Positions 45,793 to 57,100 of a stretch of DNA of 64,000 bases are shown piece after piece. The DNA lies in the NCBI GenBank assembly GCA_039105265.1, contig JAPFFF010000022.1:2377137-2441136 (forward strand). Reading direction: 5' to 3'. The position numbers and the translations under genes are program-made. The notes under the pieces were generated by a model. The model ran no database searches. It saw only the letters and a list, made by a program, of their open reading frames with translations, and was not told where the DNA came from. This stretch comes from Tritrichomonas musculus. Taxonomy: Eukaryota; Parabasalia; Tritrichomonadida; Tritrichomonadidae. The stretch's first letter is position 1. The number at the start of each line of letters is the position of its first letter.

Positions 45793-46151
45793 GATGTATT
45801 CGTAGACATTGGAGTAGCTTGGAGTGGCTTCCATTTGGGATGCGATAAAAAATCAATATTCAAATATAAAAATAGGTTTTCCCAAATTCATCTGAGTCCC
45901 CAAATATGGAATATTTTTGTCTGTCTTAGGTGGGCCATAAGTGATCCCATAAGTGGTCCATAAGTGGGCTATTTTTGGAATTTGTATGGGCCCGAATATG
46001 GGCGTTTTATGGGCGTTTTGGGGTAGTATGCAGTATGGGTCCCATATGTGGATTTTGAATTTTAACTCGAATATGGGCCCAAATATGGGCCATTTATGGG
46101 CGTTTTAAGTGGATTCTATCTGACCCCGATTATTGATACACTATCACTACT
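45793..46151. mobile_element. Isolated right end of the element B family
   Basis: 359 bp homologous to the right end of B (start region of the 41273-41752 gene, spacer, and TIR ending CTATCACTACT). Sequence left of 45793 is unrelated to B. No left terminus with matching flank (GAGATT follows this end) is present in the window, so the rest of the element was lost, or element G acquired this end by recombination. Confidence 0.85.
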
Positions 46152-48453
46152 GAGATTGTGAAAGTACAACATTAAAGATTTCTGTATTGACAGCTTCATA
46201 TGGAAAAACTCCTTTTGATGAATTGGATTCACCACCAAAATCAATGCCAAATTGTTTTAATGTACCACCAGCAATGAATGCTTGGGCATCAATGAAACGT
46301 AAAGAAATTTTATCAGATTTAAGGATAAATTGTTTAAGAGCAGTAGATGAACCAATTAATGAGTTATTATCAACTGACCAAGAGCAATTTTCACCTTTAT
46401 GATTAAAATATTGTTTGAATAAATATGAATCAAAACGTGAAGAATTAAAACCAAATAAGGTAACTGTTTCGAGATCACGAACTATATCTTTTGGATCTTC
46501 AATATTGAGCATTTGTTTATAAAAATTGAATTTATCATTAATGATTAAATGAGCTTGATTAAACATGAATTCAATCCAATGAACAATAAAGTCTTTATCA
46601 CGCGCGTCAAAATGTTTTGTTAAAGTTCCTGATGAAAATTTAATGCAACAACTAACGGATAAAGGAACTAATCGTGAATTAATCGTTGTTGATTTAGTTA
46701 ATGATTCATTTATTGAATGTTCCATTGTTTCAAAATCATATGTCATATAGTATTCTTGAGGTTTGAATTGAAGATTATGAGCTAGACAATATTCATAAAC
46801 AGAGTTGGATAGAATATGAGGACATTATGGTAAAGATTGTTTTTCAACAATGAAGTTTTTCTTAAATTTACCATCGCATTTATTAACATGTTGTTCAAAT
46901 CGTTTATGATTATTAATTCCTCTAACAACATATGATTTGCATTTAGGACAAACTAACAAACCAGTTAATTTTTCAGCATCTTTGATATACATAATATGAA
47001 GAATTTGACCTTTAGAATAAAGTAAGGCATTAAATGTTTTGTATGATTTATCAAAAAACCATTGTTCAGATATGTCATATAAACCTGTTCCATAATATTC
47101 ATAAATATTAACATTGATTTTATGCTTTTGTGCTGAAAGTTTCATTTCTTCCATTGTTGTACCATCATAATTATTCAAGAAATTAAGAGCTTCATTTGTG
47201 ATTTTTGTTTTATATGGAAATCCATGTTCTTCACATAAAAGACGTCGTGCATGATTTTTTCGGTCATTTAATTTATAACTTTTATAATTTAATAATTTTG
47301 GATTAATACAAACAGCTAAAAAACGATACCAACACATTTTATCATCTTCATTATCAGTAATGATAAGTTTTGATTTGACAAGTTCTTCAGGAAGCTGTAA
47401 TTTACCAGTAATTTTAACTAATCGCGAAATAGTAAATGCAACTGATGAAACAAAAGTAAGTTTAACTGATGACTCAGAAACTTCATAGTTATGTAAAACA
47501 GATTCAATATAATATTTGATTTTTTCAAGGTCGGAATTTGTTTGAACAGTTATAGGAATATTTGATGAATATTTATAATTGATTGCATTAATTACTCGTT
47601 TTTCGTAATCATAACGGATTATTTCGTCATGTTGTTTTATGGGTATTTCAAAGATACCAGATAATTCAAAAGTTAACTTAAAAGGTTTACGTTCTGATTT
47701 AAAGACTACATCTTCAAGGTAATTAAATATATCATCAATGGTTGAAAATGAATTCAGATAATAAACAACTATTGGATCTTTATTTTGATTTTTGGTAACA
47801 ACTTCTTGATCCTTTAATGCTTTTCTATGTTGTTCAAGTAAATTTAAAGCAAGTTCATATTCATGTGGAAAATTGACAACTAGGTAATCAATATCTTTTC
47901 TTTGAAAATCATGGCCAAAGTCTTTGAAGAAATTAATTAATTCTTCATTCTGGGCTTCAAATAACTTTTGAGCATATGGTTTTAATGGTTTCATTTCTTT
48001 TGGAGGAAGTGGTTTAAGTAATGGTTTATTTTTTAAAAGTTCATCAAGCATACGTTTATAATTTGCTTTTTGGGTATGAATGACAGATTTTTCATTATTG
48101 ATTTGAGAAACAAATTTGGTTTGTGTTTGTTGCTTATGTAATTCATCAATTGAATTTTTAATTTTAAGTTTATGCAAATTATTATAGAAATATTCATCTG
48201 AATCGATGTATTTGTGTGGAGGTTTTGGTGATGGAATATTTAATCCTTTAGCGAACCAATACATTGAATTATAATCATTTTCTCCATCATATCCTCTATC
48301 TAAAATATCTTGTACTATTGAGTCAATTAAATTTTCACGTAAATCTTTTTCATTATTAAATTCATTTTTCCATTCATCAATGGTTGTATTATCATTATGA
48401 ACTAAATTATCAAGTTCAATTAATTTTTCTATTGGTGTTTTATCTAATTTCAT
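46152..48453 (-). pseudogene. Broken, truncated family B DNA polymerase
   Basis: Starts at 48453 (MKLDKTPIEKLIEL) and shows, in order, a charged N-terminal part, an EDDKMCWYRFLAVCI OTU-like stretch, the CPKCKSY zinc finger region, and exonuclease motifs YDFETMEH and FNSSRFDSYLF. It resembles residues about 500-1090 of the element B polymerase. The palm half is absent because a B-family end sits at 46151; it has about one further break. ATTTTTATTTCCACC precedes the ATG. Confidence 0.8.
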
Positions 48454-48555
48454 TTAGGTGGAAATAAAAATTTAAAAAATAAAAAAATAATTCGATTTAT
48501 TTTTGAGACATGTGATCTAAAAATAAATGATAAAATAATTTTTTAAAAATTATTT

Positions 48556-48841
48556 GGAATCTGCGGACGGTTATTTAAAAAATATTTGGAGAACGTTTAT
48601 TTATAAAAATTATTTGGAATCTGCGGACGGTTATTAAAAAATTTTGGAGAACGTTTATTTATAAAATTTTTTGACTTAAATTTTCTGAGCCTATTGAATT
48701 ATAAAATTTTTATTAAAATTGGAATCTGCGGACGGTTAGATGATATTTCAAAGATCCGCAGCGGTTAGCAGACTAATGTTTCATGAAAAAATACGTTATT
48801 TTTTTAAAAATTTTATTAAAATTGGAATCTGCGGACGGTTA
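48556..48841. repeat. Four copies of an 18-bp GC-richer word in AT-rich DNA
   Basis: GGAATCTGCGGACGGTTA occurs exactly at 48556, 48616, 48721 and 48824, separated by A/T-only spacers; the first two lie in a 60-bp tandem unit with GGAGAACGTTTATTTA. Located upstream of the polymerase start, so it may be an iteron-like or regulatory array. Confidence 0.85.
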
Positions 48842-50730
48842 ATAAAAGTAAATTTAATCATTTACGTATAAAATTTATGTTTTCAATTTTTGATTTTTGA
48901 GATTTGAGGATGAAATTTATGAAAAAAATTATGAAGGTGTGATGAATCAGTGGTGAAATCATTTTTTTTTTGAGGTTTGAGGAAAAAAATTGAAATGTTA
49001 AAAAAAAAAAATTGTAATAATATTATCACATATTACAAAATTTATGAATTAAAAATTAATATGTGGATGCGGTGGTGTATATAAATTGATATCATAGATT
49101 ATAAAAAGCAGTGAGTTGTGGATTGGTGAAATCATTATAAATATAATAACTGTGTAATGTGACGTGAACAATTATTAACCCCCACTGCTTATCTCATATA
49201 CACTACTTCCTTTAACTTTTATATATTTTTTCTCTTTTTTTTTAACTTTTTGAAAAAAACCCTCCAATACCGTTTACATTTTTTAACAGGTGAAAAAAAA
49301 GTTATATCTTTTACATTATACCTCATAAAAGAATTATTATAATTAATATAAAATTAGCAAATCCTAAATTTATATTTTTTTTAATTAATTTTGTTCTACA
49401 TTGAAAATACTTTCTGCATATTAACATATTATATGTTGTAAAAAAAACATTCAAAGTCTTCTGATAGATCCTAATGAAATATATATTTATTTAGATATTG
49501 TATAGAATTTTTGATTTAATTTCATCTCATTAATTTTGCATAGTTTAACTCTAAATTAAAGATAAAAACAGAAAAACAATATGCTTACTTTGCTAAAATT
49601 TATAAAATACAATCAATTCATTGGGAATTATTATACTAATTAGTTTCTGAAATTTTTTTTTAAATTTTAGGTAATGTATTGAATAGTTATATTAAACAAA
49701 AAGTTTTTTACCATTAAAGAAAAAAATATGAAGTATGATTTAGGTTGTCTAAAAAAATAATCTTTCAAAAAACACTTTTAGTTCAAACAATTTGGTTGAC
49801 TGTCGAAATATATTGAGTTGTTGTTTGTTTTATACAATGAAATTCTTTATGATTGTTGAAATAAATTGAGTTGCTGTTGTTTTTTGTAAGAAGATTTTAT
49901 TATATCGAAACTTTTTGAATTTACAATTGTTAACAAATAAACTTTTAATGTTTTCATAATTTTATTCATCTTCCGATGACCATGAACCAAAAAGATTTAC
50001 TAGTTATTTATCTGCAATTACCAAATGAATATTTGTGCAGTGATTTTCATCAAATTTTGTTTCAAGATATTCTGATTAAATTAAATATTATTGACAATGT
50101 TGATAAAAAATGCATTTTGGTTCGTTATTTGAATATCCATTATTGAGCAGATTTAAATAAAAAAATTATCAAAATAAAGATTTATAATTTATTTAATAAT
50201 ATTTTTATTGTTATAATATATATTAAAAAATATTATATTTGTATTAATTATTAACAAAGGAAAAACTCTTTTTCAAAAAACACGTTTTTTGTAAAAAACG
50301 TATTTTTATTGAATATTTGTGGGAGGGGATAGAAAAAACGAGTATTTTTATATGAGATCTCATAAATATTTGTGAAGGCTTCTAGAAAAAACGTATTTTC
50401 TTATTTTGAAATTAGTATTTTAAATATCTCATTAAATAATCATAAACATAAGACACTCTATAATTAATATTTGTTTATAAACATAAATACAATTTAATTA
50501 AATCGTAAAATTAATGAAACGTCAATACCAGCAAGTTGGAGGGGGTTTTCTTTTTGAATAGAAAAAAGTAGTAGACTGTTACTAGCAAAAAGGGCTTTCA
50601 CCCCTTTCCACTAGTAACTTTGAGAAATGACAAATGAATGAATAATTTTTGCATGATTTGAATGTTAAATTTAATTTTGGAATTAATGAAAGAATTAATG
50701 TTATAATTTATTTTATCACCAACGAAAAAG
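48842..50730. other. Gene-free, extremely AT-rich stretch
   Basis: About 1.9 kb of homopolymer-rich DNA without a supportable gene on either strand. Visible features are only short repeats (TTGAAATA(A/T)ATTGAGTTG near 49800-49880, AAAAAACG(T/A) runs near 50280-50400) and the hairpin at 50578-50618. It may be non-coding terminus-type sequence or decayed genes. Confidence 0.5.
50578..50618. terminator. Hairpin GTTACTAG...CTAGTAAC
   Basis: An 8-bp outer stem (50578-50585 with 50611-50618) encloses an AAAGGG/CCCTTT-type inner stem. It lies about 110 bp upstream of the gene at 50731. Confidence 0.6.
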
Positions 50731-51087
50731 ATGACAACAATTAACTATAATGCATACATTGAATACAAACAATATATCGATAGTCTTATTAAAGAATTGA
50801 AAGAATGTAAGGACAATCAAAAATGTGAACAGTTACTTCAGTTCATTAATCATTGTCAAAGGGATATTCAAACATTATACGATAATGGGGATTTTGATTT
50901 AGAGCTTAGTGCACTTGAACCTGAACCCGAACCCGAACTCGTATCTGATCGAGAATATACTGATGAACAAATGAGACTTGATATGGAATTCGCTAATCAA
51001 TTCATTTCTGAGGCTTCGCCCGACGGAACGTCGTACAATAATGACAACATTAACTATAACTTTGATTCAGATACTCCAATGTTTTAA
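50731..51087 (+). CDS. Small acidic hypothetical protein
   Basis: 118 residues, MTTINYNAYIEYKQYIDSLI, helical Lys/Glu-rich first half and an acidic middle with an EPEPEPEL run. No family recognised. ATTTTATCACC precedes the ATG. Confidence 0.5.
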   Translation: MTTINYNAYIEYKQYIDSLIKELKECKDNQKCEQLLQFINHCQRDIQTLYDNGDFDLELSALEPEPEPELVSDREYTDEQMRLDMEFANQFISEASPDGTSYNNDNINYNFDSDTPMF

Positions 51088-51171
51088 TTCATTCTACCAT
51101 TTATTTTTCAAACAATTCCAAAAATTATTGAAACCATTATTGCAAATATTTTTACTGCAACGCAAAGAATC

Positions 51172-51522
51172 ATGAATTCGAGGACAAAGTCCATGACAAA
51201 GTTAACGTACAATTCAATCACTAAATTCGTTGAAACCATTAGTAAATACACTAAACAAAACCATTCATGTACACCAAATAGTGCAAACGTTTACTTCGAA
51301 GGTAAGGATGCATTTAAGAACAAGTTTAAACAACTCTGCATTAAGCCTGTATTCATTGAATTGTTCGTCTTTGAAGACAAAAAGATATACATTAATCACA
51401 AGCAAATACTTGAAATTTATGACAAGCAATTATGTATATCATTCAGTGAATCTGATAAACGATCTTTACCTAAGAACAAGTCAAAAATGTTTATATTAAA
51501 TGTTGACTTTGAAGCTCAGTAG
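51172..51522 (+). CDS. Hypothetical protein whose end runs into element D
   Basis: 116 residues, MNSRTKSMTKLTYNSITKFV, basic, mixed alpha/beta (KPVFIELFVFEDKKIYIN). No family recognised. The final codon and stop lie within the first bases of the element D terminus, so the original 3' part was displaced by the insertion. ATTTTTACTGC precedes the ATG. Confidence 0.5.
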   Translation: MNSRTKSMTKLTYNSITKFVETISKYTKQNHSCTPNSANVYFEGKDAFKNKFKQLCIKPVFIELFVFEDKKIYINHKQILEIYDKQLCISFSESDKRSLPKNKSKMFILNVDFEAQ

Positions 51523-51560
51523 TGATAGTGTATCAATAATCCAGGTCAGATAGAATCCAC
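51518..51560. repeat. Left terminus of element D
   Basis: The first 43 bp are identical to the element B terminus, from AGTAGTGATAG to GAATCCAC. Beyond this D and B diverge strongly across the subterminal region before becoming similar again at about 51850, so they are different subfamilies or recombinants. Confidence 0.9.
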
Positions 51561-51913
51561 CCAAAAACGCTTTAAATGACCCATTTTTGGCCCCCTTCTA
51601 AATATCAAAAATAGCATACACCCACAGCCTCATATTTTGAACCCGCATTTGACCCCATATTCGGGGGTCACATAGAATTCCCTATTTTGTGCCCATAGTG
51701 AATTCACCCCAAAACGCCTATAAAACGCTTATATTTGGGCCCATACAAATTCCAAAAATAGCCCATTTATGAACCACTTATGGTCCACTTATGGAGCCTC
51801 CTATGGAACAAGCTAATGGAGCAAGCTAATGGAAAAGACCGATGGAGCAACCCATACTGAATTCCAAAAATAACGCGATTCTCAAACCAATTCAATTTTT
51901 TATCCAGTTAGAA

Positions 51914-52216
51914 ATGAATTCAACAACTGTTGCCATGCCACAACTCTCCAATGTCGAAGCTAATGGTGTCAAACTCGATTACCTCGAACGAGTCATCCTC
52001 AAGAAATACCCCCAATGGAAATCCCTCGCATTCGACTACCACAACGACGATGATTTCATGGACGATCTCATCGATACAATATCAAATTATGAAACTGATT
52101 TGGAATCCCTTCGAACCAAAATCATAGATGGTGATAACTATGATCGCAAGGAACTCGATTTGAGGCGTATCAAGATGCTATTGAAAATACTCGAATTCTC
52201 ATATGAATATGCGTGA
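51914..52216 (+). CDS. Small hypothetical protein, element D copy
   Basis: 100 residues, MNSTTVAMPQLSNVEANGVK; near-identical to 17432-17734. The same CAATTTTTTATC box lies 12 nt before the ATG at 51914. Looks intact. Confidence 0.65.
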   Translation: MNSTTVAMPQLSNVEANGVKLDYLERVILKKYPQWKSLAFDYHNDDDFMDDLIDTISNYETDLESLRTKIIDGDNYDRKELDLRRIKMLLKILEFSYEYA

Positions 52217-52336
52217 GTTCAATCGAAGATTGCGCGTAGTTCAATCGCATTAGTATTTTAAATTTTTGGACTCAACTTCATATGATGTAATAACTAGCTG
52301 GCTCGCAATGCAACTCAATTTTTTATCGAATTCCAA

Positions 52337-53104
52337 ATGGAATCAACTGGGACAAACACATCAATGTCAGCTGTTGTCGAACCAATCGATGATGAGTATG
52401 AATTCATCCAGTATAATGAGAAGCTCCGTTTGATACATTCCATTAAGGATGATATGTACCAGATACAATCGATTCTCAATGCATGCAATTCCAAGAAGCG
52501 TGTCAATGACTGGTTTCGAAATCAATCAGCTCAAGAAATACTTGATGAAATGGGGTCAACGGGAATTCCCGCAGACCGAATTCATGAAGATAGACCCAAT
52601 TTGCCTAATGATTTGAAGGGAATGTATGTTCACCGATTGCTGGTCAATCATATTGCAATGTGGGCATCCCCTAGATATTCTCTCCATATTATGAAACTCT
52701 TGGATGCTCAGTTTGAGAAGCAACGCGAGCAGATGGGTAACAAAATCAATGACCTCACTACAAGGGCTGTCCCCAAGGATCACAAAAATAGCTACCGATA
52801 TATGATATGGCTTGAGGATCTTCCCAAAGATAAGGATTCTGTCGTACTCCATCTCGTTCGTCGCAACAAGCATTCATGGAGGCAGGTCAGTAGGATATAT
52901 CAAGATCAGAAGAAGCGCTGGATATTTGTTGATGACCTACCCATCGCAATGACCCCGAATGAAGATATCAAGCGAATGGCCAAAGCTATGTTCAAAGGGG
53001 ATGATGTCACTGTAGGTGGCACTAGGATTACCATCAAAAGATCATGCCTTAATGATTTTCACACAGCAGTGGACAAATATTTCACAACCACAATGCGATC
53101 ATAA
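52337..53104 (+). CDS. KilA-N domain protein, element D copy
   Basis: 255 residues, same length as 17862-18629 with only a few substitutions. The KilA-N core (KKRVNDWFRNQSAQEIL, GMYVHRLLVNHIAMWASP) is unchanged. It looks intact although the polymerase of D is broken, which fits recent shared ancestry or gene conversion between B and D. Confidence 0.88.
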   Translation: MESTGTNTSMSAVVEPIDDEYEFIQYNEKLRLIHSIKDDMYQIQSILNACNSKKRVNDWFRNQSAQEILDEMGSTGIPADRIHEDRPNLPNDLKGMYVHRLLVNHIAMWASPRYSLHIMKLLDAQFEKQREQMGNKINDLTTRAVPKDHKNSYRYMIWLEDLPKDKDSVVLHLVRRNKHSWRQVSRIYQDQKKRWIFVDDLPIAMTPNEDIKRMAKAMFKGDDVTVGGTRITIKRSCLNDFHTAVDKYFTTTMRS

Positions 53105-53142
53105 GTGTCAAAGCTCAAAAATAATATTTTATTTTTGCATAA

Positions 53143-53685
53143 ATGGATATTGATATGGCTACAGATATGGCTACAGATATGACTACTGATAAGGCTACTG
53201 ATGCTGAGATACTCCTAAAGATCGTAGATGGTATTACTGATTTGCGCCGAGATGTCAAGCATTTGATTAAGCGTATGAACCATAAACGCAAACCATCTGC
53301 TGATACCCCAAAGGCTGAAGCACATATCGACACCACTCAGGACACCACTCAGGATGCAAATGACTCACCTCCCGAGACCCCATCTATTGAACATCCTCGA
53401 CCTCGTTTAAATCGCACCCATATATTCAATCGAAGTAAGTTTTTGGATATTGGGGATCACGACCGATTGATCCAATATGTCACATCACAGGCAGTAATCG
53501 ATGCGATCTCCCAAGCAGAACCTCATAAACGTGTATCCCTATTGAGTAGACTCATACGCGATAACCTAAAGTTGAGTATCTCCATGTATATGACCCAAAA
53601 ACTAATCAACACCCATATGCCTATAAACAGCCCGTCAAGGGAAACAGCTCCAGACCCAGATGAGATTGATACAACCGATTTCTAA
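53143..53685 (+). CDS. Hypothetical protein with variable repeat, element D copy
   Basis: 180 residues. The C-terminal 150 residues match 18685-19239 almost exactly. The N-terminal Ala-Thr-Asp repeat is different (MATDMATDMTTDKATD) and shorter, so this repeat varies by slippage. TATTTTATTTTTGCATAA precedes the ATG. Confidence 0.65.
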   Translation: MDIDMATDMATDMTTDKATDAEILLKIVDGITDLRRDVKHLIKRMNHKRKPSADTPKAEAHIDTTQDTTQDANDSPPETPSIEHPRPRLNRTHIFNRSKFLDIGDHDRLIQYVTSQAVIDAISQAEPHKRVSLLSRLIRDNLKLSISMYMTQKLINTHMPINSPSRETAPDPDEIDTTDF

Positions 53686-53694
53686 CCGTAATCC

Positions 53695-53710
53695 AAAAAT
53701 ATTTTTGCAA
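53695..53710 (+). repeat. Single promoter-like word where B has a cassette
   Basis: AAAAATATTTTTGCAA. In element B the same word occurs twice with a gene between the copies (19249 and 19602). Confidence 0.85.
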
Positions 53711-53944
53711 AAACCGACCCCATGATGGATGCGTAATGCATTCTCTCGAGGAACCAACATACGTACCCGGGATTGCACATCATTCCCTCAAGGAAAATAC
53801 CTGCATCCACCATGAGACTGGTTTGGGTTGCAAATGCCGGCAAATGCCCGTATTACCCCATAATCCACAAGTAATAGCTTACCCAAGGTGTTTAGTTCGC
53901 TATGGCTCTACCACAAATATGGACCGGAAATAATACGAAAAATC

Positions 53945-54017
53945 GGTATGGCAGTGGATCGAACTCATGCCTGCAGCCGAAGCCCGGAGACATGCTTCAT
54001 GATCCAACAACTATACC
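53945..54017 (-). other. tRNA-like unit, element D copy
   Basis: Same 73-nt length and same acceptor-like ends as 19852-19924, with AGTTCGATCC as B-box, a central cTTCGg hairpin and TTTTT just downstream on the minus strand. About eight substitutions relative to B. Confidence 0.4.
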
Positions 54018-54132
54018 AGTTAGCGCTAACACATATATGATTCCGATTTGCTATTTAATTGAGTAAAATTCAAAAATAGTATGTTATCAACTGCGTTGCG
54101 ATGATTATTTTTGTATTTTTACCAATGGGCAA

Positions 54133-57100
54133 ATGAGTAATATTACTAGTTGGAATTTCGATAAAAAGGTTCTACCCACAGACATCGTCAGAGACTATAT
54201 CGATATCATCAATGAGAAGTTCCGTGGGGGTATCTCAACCAGAAACCCATATGTTGGACAGCTGAGCAGTCTCATAAAGTTCCTGAATGAGAACTCATTT
54301 GTAGATCACACTGGTTTTGATCCCGCTAATAAGCTCGAGGAATCAGATTTTGATACATTCCTCAGGCGACTGAGGCTTACACGTGCTGAGCAGAGGCGTT
54401 TCAAGGTATTGGGATTGGAAGGTGCTGAACGTTTACTGAATAGCAAGATTAATAAGACGCATTTTAATAAAACTGTTTTAACTGCGAGTGATGTCAAAGA
54501 TTATATCAAGATCGTCAACACTGAGTTCGGTGGCAAAATCCCAACCGACATATCATAGGCCGCACAGCAGAGCAGTCTCATAAAGTTCCTAAATGATAAT
54601 TTATTTGTATATCGCACACGTTTTGATACTAATACTCTTCTCAAGGAATCCCATTTTGATAAATTCTTCGAGAGACTACATGATGAACAAGAGGATAAGC
54701 TGCGGAGGGATGCAACTGAACAGAATCTGCATGCACTTAAGGAAGTAAGACTTGAGCGGGAACGTGCTAAGCAATTGGAACGGGAGCATGCTAAGCAGGA
54801 GCGTCTCCAGAAGCAGGAACAGAAACTCGCTGAGAAGTCGAAACGCGATCGATTGAAGAAGAAGCGGGAACAGGAGAAGAAACTGGAGCGTGAAAAGCAT
54901 CGCAAGATTACTACTAAGAATTTCGCTAAACGTATTCTATACGAGGATACTGTTGAAGATTATATCGATAAGGCCAATGAGAAGTTCGATGCCAACATCC
55001 CAATCCGCAACACATCATATAATGAACGACTGAACAGTTTCATAAAGTTCCTAAATGATAATTTATTTGTATATCGCACCGGTTTTGATCGCAATCAGTA
55101 TCTCGAGGCATCAGATCTTGATACATTCTTCGATAGACTTGAGACTGAACGAGATAATGATTACTTCAGTAAATTCAATAGAGATGATTACAAGATTGAG
55201 GACCGCATTGATGAACGCCAGCAATTGAATACCTGGATTAAGTTCATTCAGCAATTAGATGATGAACACAAAGCATATTCATATTTCAACAAGTATTATC
55301 CCGAGTATCTCGATAGAGCTGAAATACAAGATATATTCCGAGACAGGACTAAGGTTACAAAACTGAATCATATTATCGATGGTAATGCTAATATTGATGA
55401 TAACAAAGTATGTTCATATTTCAACAAATATTTCCCCGAGTATATCGACAGAACTGAAATACATAATATACCCCGAGACAGGACTAAGGTTACAAAACTG
55501 ATCCATATTATCAATAGTAACGCTATTAATGATGATTCCCCCAAGGTCCCCGAAAATATTGATGATCTCCCCAAGGACCCTGAAAATAATGAAATACTCG
55601 ATTACCTCAGTGAGTTCGGTCATGAGTTCAAATCGAAACACACCGATTTCCTCATGGTGAATGAACCTGATAGCTATGATAGGGCTGTTGAGGCTTGGCA
55701 ATTATATGCCAAATATGCTGATAGTGATTCCAAGGAACGCGAGGATATCGATACCTATGAGCCAATATACATATACTACTTCAACTCGATATCCTCATTG
55801 AACACCATATATGAGGGTTTGCAACAGGTCTATAAGCGTGAGGTAAAACCATTCAAAATCTATTTCCAACTCTCTGGTGTATTTCAGTCCCCCTGTGAGG
55901 AGAATATGTGTGGGTATTCATCTGAATATGCAGCTAGAGAAATCAATTGGAACAACTATAAATCGGCTATTCCAATTGTGGTTCGTGATGAGCAATCGCT
56001 TGATATCGTGAAGTACTATATTGAATCAGTACTGCACTCATATGAGACCTCAACATCTGGAACCAAGTTGATTATGGTAGGATCAGTCTCATTCACGGTA
56101 TCTCGAATGGTCAAGGTTAGTGGTCCAATCAAGGATTTACCTCCTGAGATCAAAAATAGCAAATTCATCATCACGGACAACGCCGATGACAATCTTTGTT
56201 GGTACCGATTTCTGGCTGCATGTCTAGATGACCATCTGGTTGACCCTGAATCTGGTTGCAATACTAAGAATCGCACACAGGCAGCTAGGAAGCTCCTATG
56301 CGAGGATCACAATATAGTGTATTCAACTAAGCCATCACAAGATGCAATCGACCTCCTGAACAACTATCCAGGTACATCAATTGAATCCATGAAGGCATCT
56401 GCTGAGAAGCATCACTTGAATGTGGACATCTATGAGTACTTGGAGGATCTCAAAGTTTATAATCTTCAGGACCAATGGAAATACAATAGCAATAACTCAT
56501 TTAGGAAATCCGCATTGCTGTACACCCAAAATCGAATCATCCACATAATGTACATCAGGGATGCTGAGAAGCTGACCAACATCCATATCTGTCCAAAGTG
56601 TGGCTCATATGCGCATTACGGTCATTAAAATATGAAGTGTTTCGAGAACCATGTTAAGAACTGTGACGAGGTATTTCGAAAGCGATTCATACCCAATCGT
56701 GAACCACTACCATACTGTCCACATATACTCAGCAATCAGGTATACGAATATTGCTTAGCCTATGGTCTCGACTGTAAACCCAACATATATTACATCACCT
56801 ACGATTTCGAAACTGTTGAACAGCCAGTGAATGCATCTATTGGTTCATCTACAACCATCAACTCACGACTGATTCCCCTTAGTGTATCATCATGTGTCAA
56901 ATCACAATCTGGTTGTACCACAAAGAACATCTCATTAAGAGATTCATCTGAGTTCATCATCAAATGGATTGAGTGGTTGTTTGAGCAATCCAAACAGGTG
57001 TATCACGATAAGGTTCAATATATGAAATCATTCATCAATCAACCAGTTGACAATCTCAAAACCATTGATCGCAACCTGAATGTGATAACCGTATTTGGAT

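Larger units (their letters stand above)
46152..51517. mobile_element. Element F: very AT-rich, older Polinton remains
   Basis: Holds a polymerase of the same architecture as B but diverged and much more AT-rich, cut off at 46151 by a B-family end, plus two small genes near 51 kb cut off at 51517 by the left end of element D. The middle is gene-free and extremely AT-rich. It looks old and broken, and was the target of at least two later insertions. Confidence 0.65.

Noticed and set aside
48556-48841. CRISPR-like array
   Set aside because: Only four copies, irregular spacing, A/T-only spacers and no cas genes; the context is eukaryotic.
46151-51518. Right terminus at 46151 and left terminus at 51518 as the two ends of one element
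   Set aside because: They face away from each other, the flanks (GAGATT and AAGCTC) do not match, and the DNA between them belongs to element F.
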